Source of the DNA: Pseudomonadota bacterium
GTDB lineage: Bacteria; Pseudomonadota; Gammaproteobacteria; Xanthomonadales; Xanthomonadaceae
Assembly: GCA_023395465.1 (NCBI GenBank)
Contig: JAEWZE010000108.1
Coordinates: forward strand, 1 to 20,746
Direction: 5' to 3'
DNA: 20,746 nucleotides
Position 1 is the stretch's first letter. Every line of letters begins with the position of its first letter. Position numbers and translations under genes: made by a program. A model generated the notes under the pieces. The model was given only the letters and a program-made list of their open reading frames with translations, was not told the DNA's origin and ran no database searches. Of this stretch, positions 1 to 7,558 are shown one piece after another.

Positions 1-393
1 GAACCGGCCCCGCGCCGGCGCCCGCGCCTGCTGCCGGCGCTGTCCGCCGCGGCCGTCCTTGCACTCGCCCTCGGCCTGGGCTGGCAGCTGCGGCCGTCCA
101 GTCCGGAACCCGCGCAGGCGCCCCCGCTCGCGGACCGGCCAGCCCCCGCGCAGGCCGCGCCGCTGGTCGTGGTGGCCGATGCCATGACGCGCGAATACAA
201 CGGCGCCCTGCGCGAAGTGCCGGCACCGCGCCCCACCGCGCCCGGCTACCGCAGCCTGCTCGAACTCGATGCCAGCGCCGCCGCCGTGCGCGATGCGCTG
301 GCGCAGGACCCCGATGCCGTCTTCCTGCTGCAGCGCCTGCAGCACATCCATGCCCGCCGGCTGGCGCTCACCCGGCAGCTTGCCAGCGCCTGA
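1..393 (+). CDS. Single-pass membrane protein, C-terminal part (5' end outside window)
   Basis: The frame is open from base 1 to the TGA at 391-393, so the gene begins upstream of the window. The visible 130 residues start with an Arg/Pro-rich stretch, then one hydrophobic segment (about residues 11-31, rich in Ala, Leu and Gly), then a Pro/Ala-rich linker and a helical C-terminal part ending in Leu/Arg-rich sequence. This reads as a cytoplasmic N-terminus, one membrane anchor and a periplasmic tail. The stop lies 31 bp before the DUF4097 gene, which has a good ribosome binding site, so the two are probably co-transcribed. In many xanthomonads a DUF4097 gene follows an ECF sigma factor and a membrane-anchored anti-sigma-like protein, so this may be the anti-sigma-like member. 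That is inference from context, because the diagnostic N-terminal domain is missing from the window. Confidence 0.6.
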   Translation, partial: EPAPRRRPRLLPALSAAAVLALALGLGWQLRPSSPEPAQAPPLADRPAPAQAAPLVVVADAMTREYNGALREVPAPRPTAPGYRSLLELDASAAAVRDALAQDPDAVFLLQRLQHIHARRLALTRQLASA

Positions 394-424
394 CCGCCAC
401 CGAACCGTTTCCAGGAGAACCTCG

Positions 425-1312
425 ATGAACACCCTGCCCCTGTCCCTTGCGCTGCTGTCCGCGCTGGCCATCGCCCCGGCCTTCGCCGCCACCCCCATCA
501 ACGAAACCCGCGCGCTCGATCCACGCGGCAGCATCGACGTGTCGAACCTGAAGGGCCGCATCCAGGTGCGCGCCTGGGACAAGCCCGAAGTCAGGATCAC
601 CGGCAGCCTCGGCGATGGCGTGGAGCGCCTGCAGATCGAGGGCGACCGCACGAACTTGGAGGTCAAGGTCCGTTACCCGCGCGGCAGCAACCGTGCGGAA
701 CCCACCACGCTGATCCTCGACGTGCCGCAGCTGGCCGAACTGGAGATCGACGGCGTGGCCGTGGACATCGACGTCCAGGGCATGGCCGGCGATTCGCTCG
801 ACATCGAAAGCGTGAGCGGCGACATCGTGGCGGTCGGCGCGCCGCGCCAGGCCGACATCGGCAGCGTCAGCGGCAGCCTGCGGCTCAACCTCAACAGCCA
901 CAAGGTCGATCTGGAAAGCGTCAGCGGCAACATCGCGCTGCGTGGGCGCATCAGCGGCGAGATCGCGGCCGAGACCGTCTCGGGCGACATCCGCATCGAT
1001 ACCCGCGGCGAGCCGGCGCGGCGGCTGGACACCAGCAGCGTCTCGGGCAACGCCAGCTATGTCGGCGGACTGGTCGCGGGCGGCCGCATCACCGTCGAGT
1101 CGGTGAGCGGCGACATCCGCCTGACCCTGCCGAAGTCGCTGTCGGCGCAGGTGCACGGCGAAAGCTTCAGCGGTGGCCTCAGCGCACCGGGTGCGCACAT
1201 CGACAAGCCCCGGTATGGACCGGGCGCGAGCTTCGAGCACACCTACGGCAGCGGCGATGGCGAAGTGCGGATGGAGACCTTCTCCGGACGCGCGGAGCTG
1301 GTGCTGGAGTGA
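425..1312 (+). CDS. DUF4097 family beta-strand repeat protein, exported
   Basis: The protein has 295 residues. The start at 425 is set by AGGAGA at 413-418 and by the signal peptide that directly follows (hydrophobic core, AFA/A cleavage near residue 21); the open frame upstream of 425 is only overlap with the preceding gene. The mature part carries a repeated (S/T)-(V/F)-S-G motif at about residues 130, 148, 166, 185, 206, 227, 248 and 286, spaced 18-21 residues apart except for the last step, with alternating hydrophobic residues between. This is typical of the DUF4097 (putative adhesin) beta-solenoid. No enzyme motif is visible. It probably acts in the periplasm or at the cell surface. It sits 31 bp after the membrane-anchored protein gene and looks like the last gene of that operon. 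The family assignment is strong; the biological role is unknown. Confidence 0.88.
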   Translation: MNTLPLSLALLSALAIAPAFAATPINETRALDPRGSIDVSNLKGRIQVRAWDKPEVRITGSLGDGVERLQIEGDRTNLEVKVRYPRGSNRAEPTTLILDVPQLAELEIDGVAVDIDVQGMAGDSLDIESVSGDIVAVGAPRQADIGSVSGSLRLNLNSHKVDLESVSGNIALRGRISGEIAAETVSGDIRIDTRGEPARRLDTSSVSGNASYVGGLVAGGRITVESVSGDIRLTLPKSLSAQVHGESFSGGLSAPGAHIDKPRYGPGASFEHTYGSGDGEVRMETFSGRAELVLE

Positions 1313-1320
1313 TCTTCGCT

Positions 1321-1347
1321 GGCCGCGCCGGCAGAATCGCCGCGGCC
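1321..1347 (+). terminator. Possible terminator hairpin after the DUF4097 gene
   Basis: GGCCGCG at 1321-1327 is repeated inverted as CGCGGCC at 1341-1347, giving a 7-bp all-GC stem with a 13-nt loop, 9 bases after the DUF4097 stop. No T-tract follows, so this may be an RNA hairpin rather than a true intrinsic terminator. Confidence 0.3.
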
Positions 1348-1467
1348 CGCATCCGTGTGGATTCCCTCTTGCAGCACCGTGAACCGCTGCGCTGACGCAG
1401 CCCGCGGCAGCCGCGGCAGCGCAGCCCGTCGCCATCGCCGGCCACCGCCGATGCACGCCGGGACCGA

Positions 1468-1476
1468 TGCTAGTAT
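1468..1476 (+). promoter_or_regulatory. Candidate extended -10 element before the small membrane protein gene
   Basis: TGC-TAGTAT (TGn plus a 4/6 match to TATAAT) lies about 50 bases before the ATG at 1525, in the 212-bp gap after the DUF4097 gene. No convincing -35 hexamer is seen. The rest of the gap holds a 6-bp GCTGCG/CGCAGC hairpin (1386-1401) and a 9-bp tandem direct repeat (1402-1419). Confidence 0.35.
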
Positions 1477-1524
1477 CCGGCGATCCGCCGCGGCCGGTGT
1501 CGCGGCGCACTCCGGGGAAAAGGC

Positions 1525-1935
1525 ATGGTCCGCTCGACGCTCGCGGTACTGCTGGGCCTGCTCGTCGCGCTGGCGACGATCCTGCTGCTGGAATACCTGG
1601 GCATGTCGCTGTTCCCGCTGCCGCCCGGCATCGCCCTGGACAGCGAGGAAGACCTGGCGCGGCTGGTCGCCGCGGCCGGCCCCGGCAAGCAGCTGTGGGT
1701 GCTCCTGGGCTGGACGCTGGCGAGCGTGGCCGGCGGCTGGGTCGCGGCGCGCACCAGCGGCCGTCATCGCGTCGGCGCGGCGCTTGCCGTCGGCGGGCTG
1801 ATCGTGGCGGGCGTGCTGCTCAACGCCAGCCTGCTGCCCCACCCGGCCTGGATGACGACTCTCGGCGTGCTGCTGCCGCTGCCGGCGGCATGGGTCGGCG
1901 CGCGCCTGGCCGGGCGCCACACCCCGCCTGCCTGA
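1525..1935 (+). CDS. Small four-helix integral membrane protein, unknown function
   Basis: The protein has 136 residues. I do not recognise a named family. Four hydrophobic segments are visible: about residues 3-28, 57-76, 83-105 and 108-128. The loop after the first helix is acidic (DSEEDLARL) and the C-terminus is short and basic (GARLAGRH). The start at 1525 follows a purine-rich GGGGAAAAGG stretch. The stop is 27 bp before the BASS transporter gene, which has its own GAGGAA site, so the two probably form an operon with the promoter in the preceding 212-bp gap. There is no catalytic motif, and nothing in the sequence tells whether it helps the transporter. Confidence 0.7.
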   Translation: MVRSTLAVLLGLLVALATILLLEYLGMSLFPLPPGIALDSEEDLARLVAAAGPGKQLWVLLGWTLASVAGGWVAARTSGRHRVGAALAVGGLIVAGVLLNASLLPHPAWMTTLGVLLPLPAAWVGARLAGRHTPPA

Positions 1936-1962
1936 TCCGCTCCCCGTCGAGGAACCGAACCG

Positions 1963-2826
1963 ATGCAGGCTTCGCTGCTGACCACCCTGCTGCTGCCGCT
2001 CGCCCTGGGCGTGATCATGTTCGGCCTCGGCCTGGGCCTGACCATCGACGACTTCCGCCGCGTGGCGCGCTATCCGCGCGCGGTGCTGCTGGGGCTGCTG
2101 CTGCAGACCGGCGTGCTGCCGTGGGTGGCGCTGGCGCTGGCAATGCTGTTCCGGCTGCCGCCGGAGCTGGCGGTGGGGCTGATGCTGCTGGCCGCCTCGC
2201 CCGGTGGCGCCACCGCCAATATCTACAGCCATCTCGCCCATGGCGACGTCGCGCTCAACATCACCCTCACCGCGATCAACAGCGTGCTGTGCCTGGTCAC
2301 CCTGCCGGTGATCCTCAACCTGTCGCTCGAGTATTTCCTGGGCGCGGGCCAGTACGTGCCGCCGCCGGTGCGCAAGATCGTCGAGGTGGCGGTGATCATC
2401 GTGCTGCCGGTGGCGATCGGCATGGCGGTGCGCCGATTCGCGCAGGGCTTCGCCATGCGCATGGAAAAGCCGGTGCGGCTGCTGTCGGTGCTGGTGCTGG
2501 CGCTGCTGATCGTCGCGGCCGTGGCGCAGGCCTGGAGCACGCTGCTGGCGTGGTTCGCCGTGGTCGGCCTGGCCTGCCTGCTGTTCAACCTGGCCAGCAT
2601 GGGCTTGGGCTATGCCGCGCCGCTGGCGCTGCGGCTGCCGCGCAGGCAGGCGGTGGCGATCGCCATGGAGATCGGCATCCACAACGGCACCCTGGCGATC
2701 TTCATCGCGCTCAGCGTGCTGGGCAACGCCGCCATGTCGGTCCCGGCAGCGGTGTACAGCCTGCTGATGTTCTTCACCGCCGCGGGATTCGCGTGGTGGT
2801 CGGCGCGTGGCGCCGCGCATCGCTGA
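1963..2826 (+). CDS. Bile acid:sodium symporter (BASS) family transporter
   Basis: The protein has 287 residues and is almost entirely hydrophobic, with about nine to ten membrane helices. Two BASS signatures are visible: SPGG at residues 79-82 followed by the segment leading to GDVALN, and the second crossover motif E236-I-G-I-H-N241, which lies where ASBT-type proteins bind sodium and substrate. The His at 240, in place of the common Gln, is found in many bacterial BASS members as far as I recall. The family imports organic anions (bile acids, pantoate or 2-keto acids in characterised cases) with sodium across the inner membrane; the substrate cannot be read from this sequence. The start is supported by GAGGAA about 8 nt upstream. 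It is the second gene of a two-gene unit and converges on the M16 peptidase operon. Confidence 0.9.
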   Translation: MQASLLTTLLLPLALGVIMFGLGLGLTIDDFRRVARYPRAVLLGLLLQTGVLPWVALALAMLFRLPPELAVGLMLLAASPGGATANIYSHLAHGDVALNITLTAINSVLCLVTLPVILNLSLEYFLGAGQYVPPPVRKIVEVAVIIVLPVAIGMAVRRFAQGFAMRMEKPVRLLSVLVLALLIVAAVAQAWSTLLAWFAVVGLACLLFNLASMGLGYAAPLALRLPRRQAVAIAMEIGIHNGTLAIFIALSVLGNAAMSVPAAVYSLLMFFTAAGFAWWSARGAAHR

Positions 2827-2865
2827 CGGCCGCCGACCCCGGGACGAGGCCGGCTCCCCCGCATT

Positions 2866-2898
2866 GGCGGCTTCCCCCGCACCATGGGGAGAGCCGCC
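2866..2898. terminator. Bidirectional hairpin between convergent genes
   Basis: GGCGGCTTCCCC at 2866-2877 pairs with GGGGAGAGCCGCC at 2886-2898 (12 bp with one bulged G, 8-nt loop). It lies in the 81-bp gap between the convergent BASS transporter and M16 peptidase genes. There is no T-tract on either side, so function as an intrinsic terminator is inferred from position and stem strength. Confidence 0.5.
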
Positions 2899-2907
2899 GG
2901 TGCGCGC

Positions 2908-4326
2908 TCACTCGACGATGCGGAACTCGCCGTAAGGCTCGAGCTGTCCGGCGATCGCCTGGCGGTCGCCGACCACGATGATCGACTGGTCGCCCGGATC
3001 GAAGTACTTGCGCGCGATCGCCTGCACCTGGGCCGCATCAACCTCGCGGATCCGGGGCACGTAGCTGGCCAGGAACTCCGAAGGCAGCCCGACCAGCCAG
3101 TTCGACGCCAGGGTCGCGGCCACCGCGCCCTGCAGCTGGTTGCTGATCAGGTAGCCGCCGGCGACGTAGCGCTTGGTGTCCAGCAGCTCCTGCTCGGGCA
3201 CCGGCTCGCTCGCCAGCCGCTCGAACTCGCCGAAGAATTCCTTGAGCGCGGCGCCGGTAACTTCGTTGCGCACGTCGGCGCCGGCCTGCACCCGTCCACC
3301 CTTGCGCGAAGGCGAGAAGCCCGCGCTGGCGCCGTAGGTGTAGCCCTTGTCCTCGCGCAGGTTCTGGTTGACGCGGCTGCTGAAGCCGCCACCCAGCACC
3401 GTGCCGGTGAGGATCGCGGGCACGTAGTCCGGATCGGTGGCGGGAATGGCCGGACGGCCCAGGCGCACGGTGGCCTGCACGCTGCCGTCGCGCTGGATCA
3501 GCACGCGCGCGGGTTCCGCCTCGCGACGCGCAGCTGGCGTTTCAGGGGCTTCGGCACCGGCCGCCTTCCAGTCCCCGAACGCCGATTCGGCCAGGGCGAA
3601 GGCCTCGGCCGGTTCGATCCGGCCGGTCACCACCAGCAGCGCACGGTCGGGATGGAAGCGCGCCGCGTGTGCCTGGCGCAGCGCGACGGGGGTGACGGCC
3701 GTGATCGAAGCTTCGGTCTGCTGCGTGCGCGCGTAGGGGTGGTCGCCATAGGTGGCGGCAAGCAGCGCGCGGTTGGCCTTGAACGCAGGCTGCGCCTCGG
3801 CCGCCTTCAGCGCCTGCAGGGCATTGGCCTGGGCCAGCCGCACCTCGTTGTCGGGGAACGACGGACTGCGCGCGATCTCGGCCAGCAAGCGCAGCATCGG
3901 CGCGGCGTGGCGGGTCAGCGCGCCGGCGTAGACCAGCACGCCATCGTTGCTGGCGCTGGCGCCGACGCTGCCGCCATAGGACTGCGCGGTTTCGGCGATC
4001 GCCCTGGAATCGCGCTGTGCGGTGCCTTCCGCCAGCAGTCCGGCGAACAGGCCGGCGAAGCCCTGCGCATCGGCAGCATCCGCGCCATAGCCGGCATCGC
4101 GCACCGCCAGCACGTAATCCACGCGGGGAATGCCGTCGCGCGGCACCACCCACACCTCCAGTCCGTTGGCCAGCGTCTTCTTCCCGATCTGCGCGACCGG
4201 CAACGGCTTGTCCGCGCCATAGGGGGGCAGGTCTTTCGGCAGGTCCGCGGCGGCGGGGGCGGCCAGCGCCACACCGGACAGCGCCAGGGACACGGCCAGC
4301 ACGAGCATGTTCATCGAAGTCTTCAT
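2908..4326 (-). CDS. M16 family peptidase, non-catalytic partner subunit, exported
   Basis: The protein has 472 residues from the ATG at 4326. I prefer this start to the ATG at 4332 because AAGGAG directly abuts the 4332 codon but lies 6 nt before the one at 4326. A signal peptide follows (MLVLAVSLALSG core, ALA/AP cleavage near residue 22). Two M16 domains are recognisable. At the place of the zinc motif HxxEH the sequence reads GLFAGLLAEG (about residues 92-101), so both His and the Glu are lost. The C-terminal domain keeps the substrate-positioning pair in LREDKGYTYG (Arg324 and Tyr331). This is the known pattern of the beta-type subunit in two-chain bacterial M16 enzymes, which needs a zinc-bearing partner. 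That partner is encoded immediately upstream, with a 10-base gap. The complex probably degrades peptides in the periplasm. Confidence 0.88.
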   Translation of the reverse strand: MKTSMNMLVLAVSLALSGVALAAPAAADLPKDLPPYGADKPLPVAQIGKKTLANGLEVWVVPRDGIPRVDYVLAVRDAGYGADAADAQGFAGLFAGLLAEGTAQRDSRAIAETAQSYGGSVGASASNDGVLVYAGALTRHAAPMLRLLAEIARSPSFPDNEVRLAQANALQALKAAEAQPAFKANRALLAATYGDHPYARTQQTEASITAVTPVALRQAHAARFHPDRALLVVTGRIEPAEAFALAESAFGDWKAAGAEAPETPAARREAEPARVLIQRDGSVQATVRLGRPAIPATDPDYVPAILTGTVLGGGFSSRVNQNLREDKGYTYGASAGFSPSRKGGRVQAGADVRNEVTGAALKEFFGEFERLASEPVPEQELLDTKRYVAGGYLISNQLQGAVAATLASNWLVGLPSEFLASYVPRIREVDAAQVQAIARKYFDPGDQSIIVVGDRQAIAGQLEPYGEFRIVE

Positions 4327-4332
4327 GGTCAT

Positions 4333-4338
4333 CTCCTT
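4333..4338 (-). promoter_or_regulatory. Ribosome binding site overlapping the upstream stop codon
   Basis: On the minus strand AAGGAG (4338-4333) shares bases with the TAA stop (4339-4337) of the upstream M16 gene and lies 6 nt before the ATG at 4326. This arrangement favours translational coupling and decides the start of the downstream subunit against the ATG at 4332. Confidence 0.65.
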
Positions 4339-5731
4339 ATTCCCCGGCCTTCGGGGCCGCGTCCTTCGCGGCCAGCATCGCTTCGGGCACGCGGTCGATC
4401 ACCGTGCGGTTGGCGGCGGTGAGGTAGGTCCGGGCCGCGCGCTGCACATCGGCCGAGGTCACCGCGTCGATCCAGCCCGGGATCTCGTTGGCGACGGCGG
4501 CATCGCCCCACAGCAGCTGCAGCTTGGCCAGCGTGTCGGCGCGCGAGAGGAACGACTCCATGCCGTCGTACCAGTCGGCCAGCAGCCGTGTCTTGACCCG
4601 TGCCAGGGTCGCGTCGTCCACCCCGTCGGCGACGATGCGGGCGATCTCCTCGTCCACCGCCGCCACCACCGCGTCGGCATCGGCGGTGGGCTTGTACAGC
4701 GCGAACACGGTGAACAGCGTCGGGCCGTTGTACTCCCACTCGCTGGTCAGGCCGTACAGCGAGTCGACGTTGAGCGCCAGCTCGCGGCCCTTGACCAGGC
4801 CCTGGTACAGGCGCGAGGCATCGCCGTTGGCCAGCAGCGCGCCGAGCACCGACATCGCCGGCTGGTCCTCGCTGCCGCGCCCGGGCATCTTCCACGACAT
4901 GGCGATCGCCGGCACCTGCGCCAGCTTGTCGGGCTGCTGGATGCGCTTTTCCTGCGTGTTCAGGCCCTCGCTGAAGTCCGGGCCGGCCGGCACCGGCCGC
5001 GCCGCGATGCCGCCGAAGTACTTGCGCGCCAGGGCGAAGCCTTCTTCCGCCGAGATGTCGCCGGCCAGGCCCAGCACCGCGTTGTTGGGGCCGTAGTAGT
5101 CGCGATGGAAGGCCTTGACGTCCTCGAGCGTGGCCGATTCGAGATCCTCGAAACTGCCGTAGCCGTCGTGGTTGTTCTCCCACTTCTGGAAGGCGTTGAA
5201 GCCCACGTCCAGCCACATGAAACCGCCGTAAGGCTGGTTCTGCACGTTGACCCGGATCTCCTCCTTCACCACGTCCTGCTGGTTCTTCAGCGTGGCCGGG
5301 TTGAAGTCGAGCATGCGCATGCGGTCGGCCTCGAGCCACAGGATCGGTTCGATAGCCGAGGACGGCGCGATCTCGACGTAGTTGGTGAAGTCCGGGCGGG
5401 TGGAGCCGTTGTTGCGGCCGCCGCCGCCGGTGATGACGCGATCGAAGACGCCCTCGGGCGCGTTCTCCGAACCCTCGAACATCAGGTGTTCGAACAGGTG
5501 CGCGAAGCCGGTGCGGTTGCGCGGCTCGAGGCGCATGCCGATGCCGTAGACCACGCTCACGCCGACCACCGGCGAGCTGCGGTCCTCGGACACCACAACG
5601 GTCAGGCCGTTGTCGAGCTTCTTCACCGCGACGGGGATCTCCCAGCGGTCGCCATCCGCCGCGAACGCGGGGGCCACGCACAGCAGCAAGGCGAGCCCCA
5701 TCCCGGCCCGCAACGATCGACGCAAGTTCAT
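4337..5731 (-). CDS. M16 family zinc metallopeptidase, catalytic subunit, exported
   Basis: The protein has 464 residues. The start at 5731 is supported by GAGGAGGTG a few bases upstream and by a signal peptide directly after it (MNLRRSLRAG, hydrophobic core, AFA/A near residue 24); the frame stays open further upstream but without these features. The inverted zinc motif HLFEH is at residues 78-82 and a Glu pair at about 157-158 supplies the third metal ligand at the usual M16 spacing. The surrounding MFEGSEN and the downstream VVKEEI are typical of the family. Family members hydrolyse oligopeptides and small proteins inside a clamshell of four domains, here split over two chains together with the following gene. 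The 231-bp gap upstream holds the terminator of the preceding gene and presumably this operon's promoter. Confidence 0.92.
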   Translation of the reverse strand: MNLRRSLRAGMGLALLLCVAPAFAADGDRWEIPVAVKKLDNGLTVVVSEDRSSPVVGVSVVYGIGMRLEPRNRTGFAHLFEHLMFEGSENAPEGVFDRVITGGGGRNNGSTRPDFTNYVEIAPSSAIEPILWLEADRMRMLDFNPATLKNQQDVVKEEIRVNVQNQPYGGFMWLDVGFNAFQKWENNHDGYGSFEDLESATLEDVKAFHRDYYGPNNAVLGLAGDISAEEGFALARKYFGGIAARPVPAGPDFSEGLNTQEKRIQQPDKLAQVPAIAMSWKMPGRGSEDQPAMSVLGALLANGDASRLYQGLVKGRELALNVDSLYGLTSEWEYNGPTLFTVFALYKPTADADAVVAAVDEEIARIVADGVDDATLARVKTRLLADWYDGMESFLSRADTLAKLQLLWGDAAVANEIPGWIDAVTSADVQRAARTYLTAANRTVIDRVPEAMLAAKDAAPKAGE

Positions 5732-5913
5732 GGGCACCTCCTCGCCCGACAGGAAGGCGCCTACCCTACTCCACGCCGACGCCCGGCGGGGCAGCCGGAA
5801 GTCATGCCGGCCGTGCCGGCGCGCGCCCCGGGCAGGGGCCGGACCAGGCAGGAGCAGGCACTTCACCGCGGGAACGACGCGCCGCCGTGTGCGCGGCGAA
5901 GAAGGAGAACGGA

Positions 5914-5945
5914 AACGGGCAGGCCCGGTGCGGCGCCTGCCCGTT
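5914..5945 (-). terminator. Rho-independent terminator after the 531-residue protein gene
   Basis: AACGGGCAGGC at 5914-5924 and GCCTGCCCGTT at 5935-5945 form a perfect 11-bp stem with a 10-nt loop. Read on the minus strand it follows the stop of the 531-residue gene by 17 bases and is followed by a pyrimidine run (TTTCCGTTCTCCTTCTT). This is the best intrinsic terminator in the window and isolates that gene from the M16 operon. Confidence 0.75.
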
Positions 5946-5962
5946 CGATGCGCGATGCGGGA

Positions 5963-7558
5963 TCAGCCCGCCTGGTCGATGTAGCTGCGGTAGTCGGACA
6001 TCGACTCGGTGATCTGGTAGTCGCGGTCCGACGCGCCGATGATCACCGCCTCGATGAAGTTGTTGGAGTTCTCCTTGATCCCCTCGAGGTACTGGTAGTC
6101 CTCCGGCAGCGCCTCGATGATCGCCGCCTTGGCCTGGTCGGTCAGCGCGCCCTGGGCGTCGGTCAGGAGGTCCTTGGGGATCGCCGACAGCGAATCCGCG
6201 ATCTGCTCCTCGACCGCGTCGCTCAGGTTCAGCGCACCCTTCACCTGCTTGGCGATGGCGCCGGCAGCGAGGTCGCCGGCCACCGGGATCGCCGAGATCG
6301 CAACATCCAGAAGGAAGCCGACGAAGGCATCGCGTGCGGCGATGTCCGCGCGCAGGTCGGCGTAGCCTGCGCTGACCGCATCCTGCATCACCGCGCCGAT
6401 CATCGCCGCGCGCCCGTTGCCGGCGTCGATCAGCGCGGTATCGTCGCCATCGATCGTGCCGTCGCCGTTCACGTCGCTGTTCTCGGGCGTGTTGCCGAGG
6501 CGGATGTTCTCGGCGGTGAACTCGCCGATTGCATCCATCACCGCCGCCGAACGGCTGTTGTCGGGATTGAGCCCGGTCAGCCGCACGAGGTTCGACAACG
6601 CCGCGAGGTTCGAACCCACGACCGTGTCCCTGTCGTTCGCGGAGCCGGTCACCTGCGCCGGGTTGGCGACCGTGAGCTGCTCGAGGATCGTGTCCGAATG
6701 CGTCACGAACAGTTCGCCCAGGGCCTCCGCGCGCGCGTCGAGGGGGCGGTTGTCGATGTCGTAGTAATGGTTCTCGAGCGCATTCCCGCTGGAGTGGGCG
6801 TCGACGAACTGGACCAGCTCGACCACCTCCGCGTCGCTGCCGTGTCGCGACACCGTTTCGATCAGGATCGCCATCGGGTCGCGGACGTTGCCCCCCTGGT
6901 CCGCCATGTGCGTGAACGCGACGCCTTCGGCCGAGAGGACGTCGCGCAGCGACGTGCGCTGCTCGTCGTCCAGGCTGTCGAGCACGTTGTTCACGGCGGT
7001 GCTGCCGCCGGCCTGGTCGAGCGCGTTGAACAGGATGCCGGCGAGCGGTCCCTGCTCGCCCGGCAGCAGGATCGGCGGATCGGAGAACACGCGCTCCTGC
7101 AGCATCTCGGTGGCGAACTTTTCCACGAACGCGGACGAATACGGGCTGTTACTGCCGGTGAGCGTCCCCAGGAACTGGTTCAGCGCCGACGGGTCGGGCG
7201 TCAGGCCGAGCGGCCCGAAGGAGCCGTTGCCCAGCACGTTGGTGAACGACATCGCGTCCTCGAAGCTGATGTCGCCGTTCACGTAGGCCTCGCCGAAGGC
7301 ATCGAAGATCGCGCCGCGCTCGGCATCGGTGATGCGGCCTTCCGCCACCAGGTCGTTGAGCCGCTCGACCGTCAGCCAGGAATGCGGCGCACCGCTGTCC
7401 TGCTCGAGGATCTCGTCGAACAGCGCCGCGCGCGCCGACGGATCGAGCTTCTCGATCTCCTGCGCGAACGCGTCCATGCGTGCCTCGTAGTCGTCCCGGC
7501 GCCAGCGCGGGTCGCCGACGTCGAGGACGTCCGATGCGATCTGTTCAATCTCCGACAT
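5963..7558 (-). CDS. Unrecognised 531-residue acidic helical protein with EF-hand loop
   Basis: I do not recognise this gene. The start at 7558 has GGGAG 8 nt upstream. There is no N-terminal signal peptide. Residues 1-110 are acidic and helical, with a degenerate EF-hand-like stretch (VNGDISFEDAM, 93-103). Residues 165-300 are Leu/Asp-rich helices. Residues 362-373 form a canonical calcium loop, DVNGDGTIDGDD. Residues 410-440 are a hydrophobic Ala/Gly/Ile segment around AISAIPVAGDLAAGAI, which could be a membrane-inserting or buried helical hairpin. The last 90 residues are again acidic and helical. The layout loosely recalls large secreted or contact-dependent effector-type proteins (for example DUF6571-type proteins of actinobacteria), but that is only a visual resemblance. 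It has its own terminator and lies 125 bp after the symporter gene, so it may be a single-gene unit. No immunity gene is evident beside it. Confidence 0.75.
   Translation of the reverse strand: MSEIEQIASDVLDVGDPRWRRDDYEARMDAFAQEIEKLDPSARAALFDEILEQDSGAPHSWLTVERLNDLVAEGRITDAERGAIFDAFGEAYVNGDISFEDAMSFTNVLGNGSFGPLGLTPDPSALNQFLGTLTGSNSPYSSAFVEKFATEMLQERVFSDPPILLPGEQGPLAGILFNALDQAGGSTAVNNVLDSLDDEQRTSLRDVLSAEGVAFTHMADQGGNVRDPMAILIETVSRHGSDAEVVELVQFVDAHSSGNALENHYYDIDNRPLDARAEALGELFVTHSDTILEQLTVANPAQVTGSANDRDTVVGSNLAALSNLVRLTGLNPDNSRSAAVMDAIGEFTAENIRLGNTPENSDVNGDGTIDGDDTALIDAGNGRAAMIGAVMQDAVSAGYADLRADIAARDAFVGFLLDVAISAIPVAGDLAAGAIAKQVKGALNLSDAVEEQIADSLSAIPKDLLTDAQGALTDQAKAAIIEALPEDYQYLEGIKENSNNFIEAVIIGASDRDYQITESMSDYRSYIDQAG

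Noticed and set aside
1402..1419. Tandem CCGCGGCAG repeat
   Set aside because: Only two 9-bp copies in a GC-rich gap; expected by chance and with no sign of a larger array.
1243..2820. Minus-strand frame of 525 codons across the membrane protein and BASS genes
   Set aside because: The translation is Gln/Arg/His-rich low complexity, antisense to two convincing membrane protein genes.
5732..5866. Upstream in-frame ATG of the catalytic M16 gene (45 extra residues)
   Set aside because: The extra residues would place a Pro/Arg-rich stretch before the signal peptide, and the strong GAGGAGGTG site serves the ATG at 5731.
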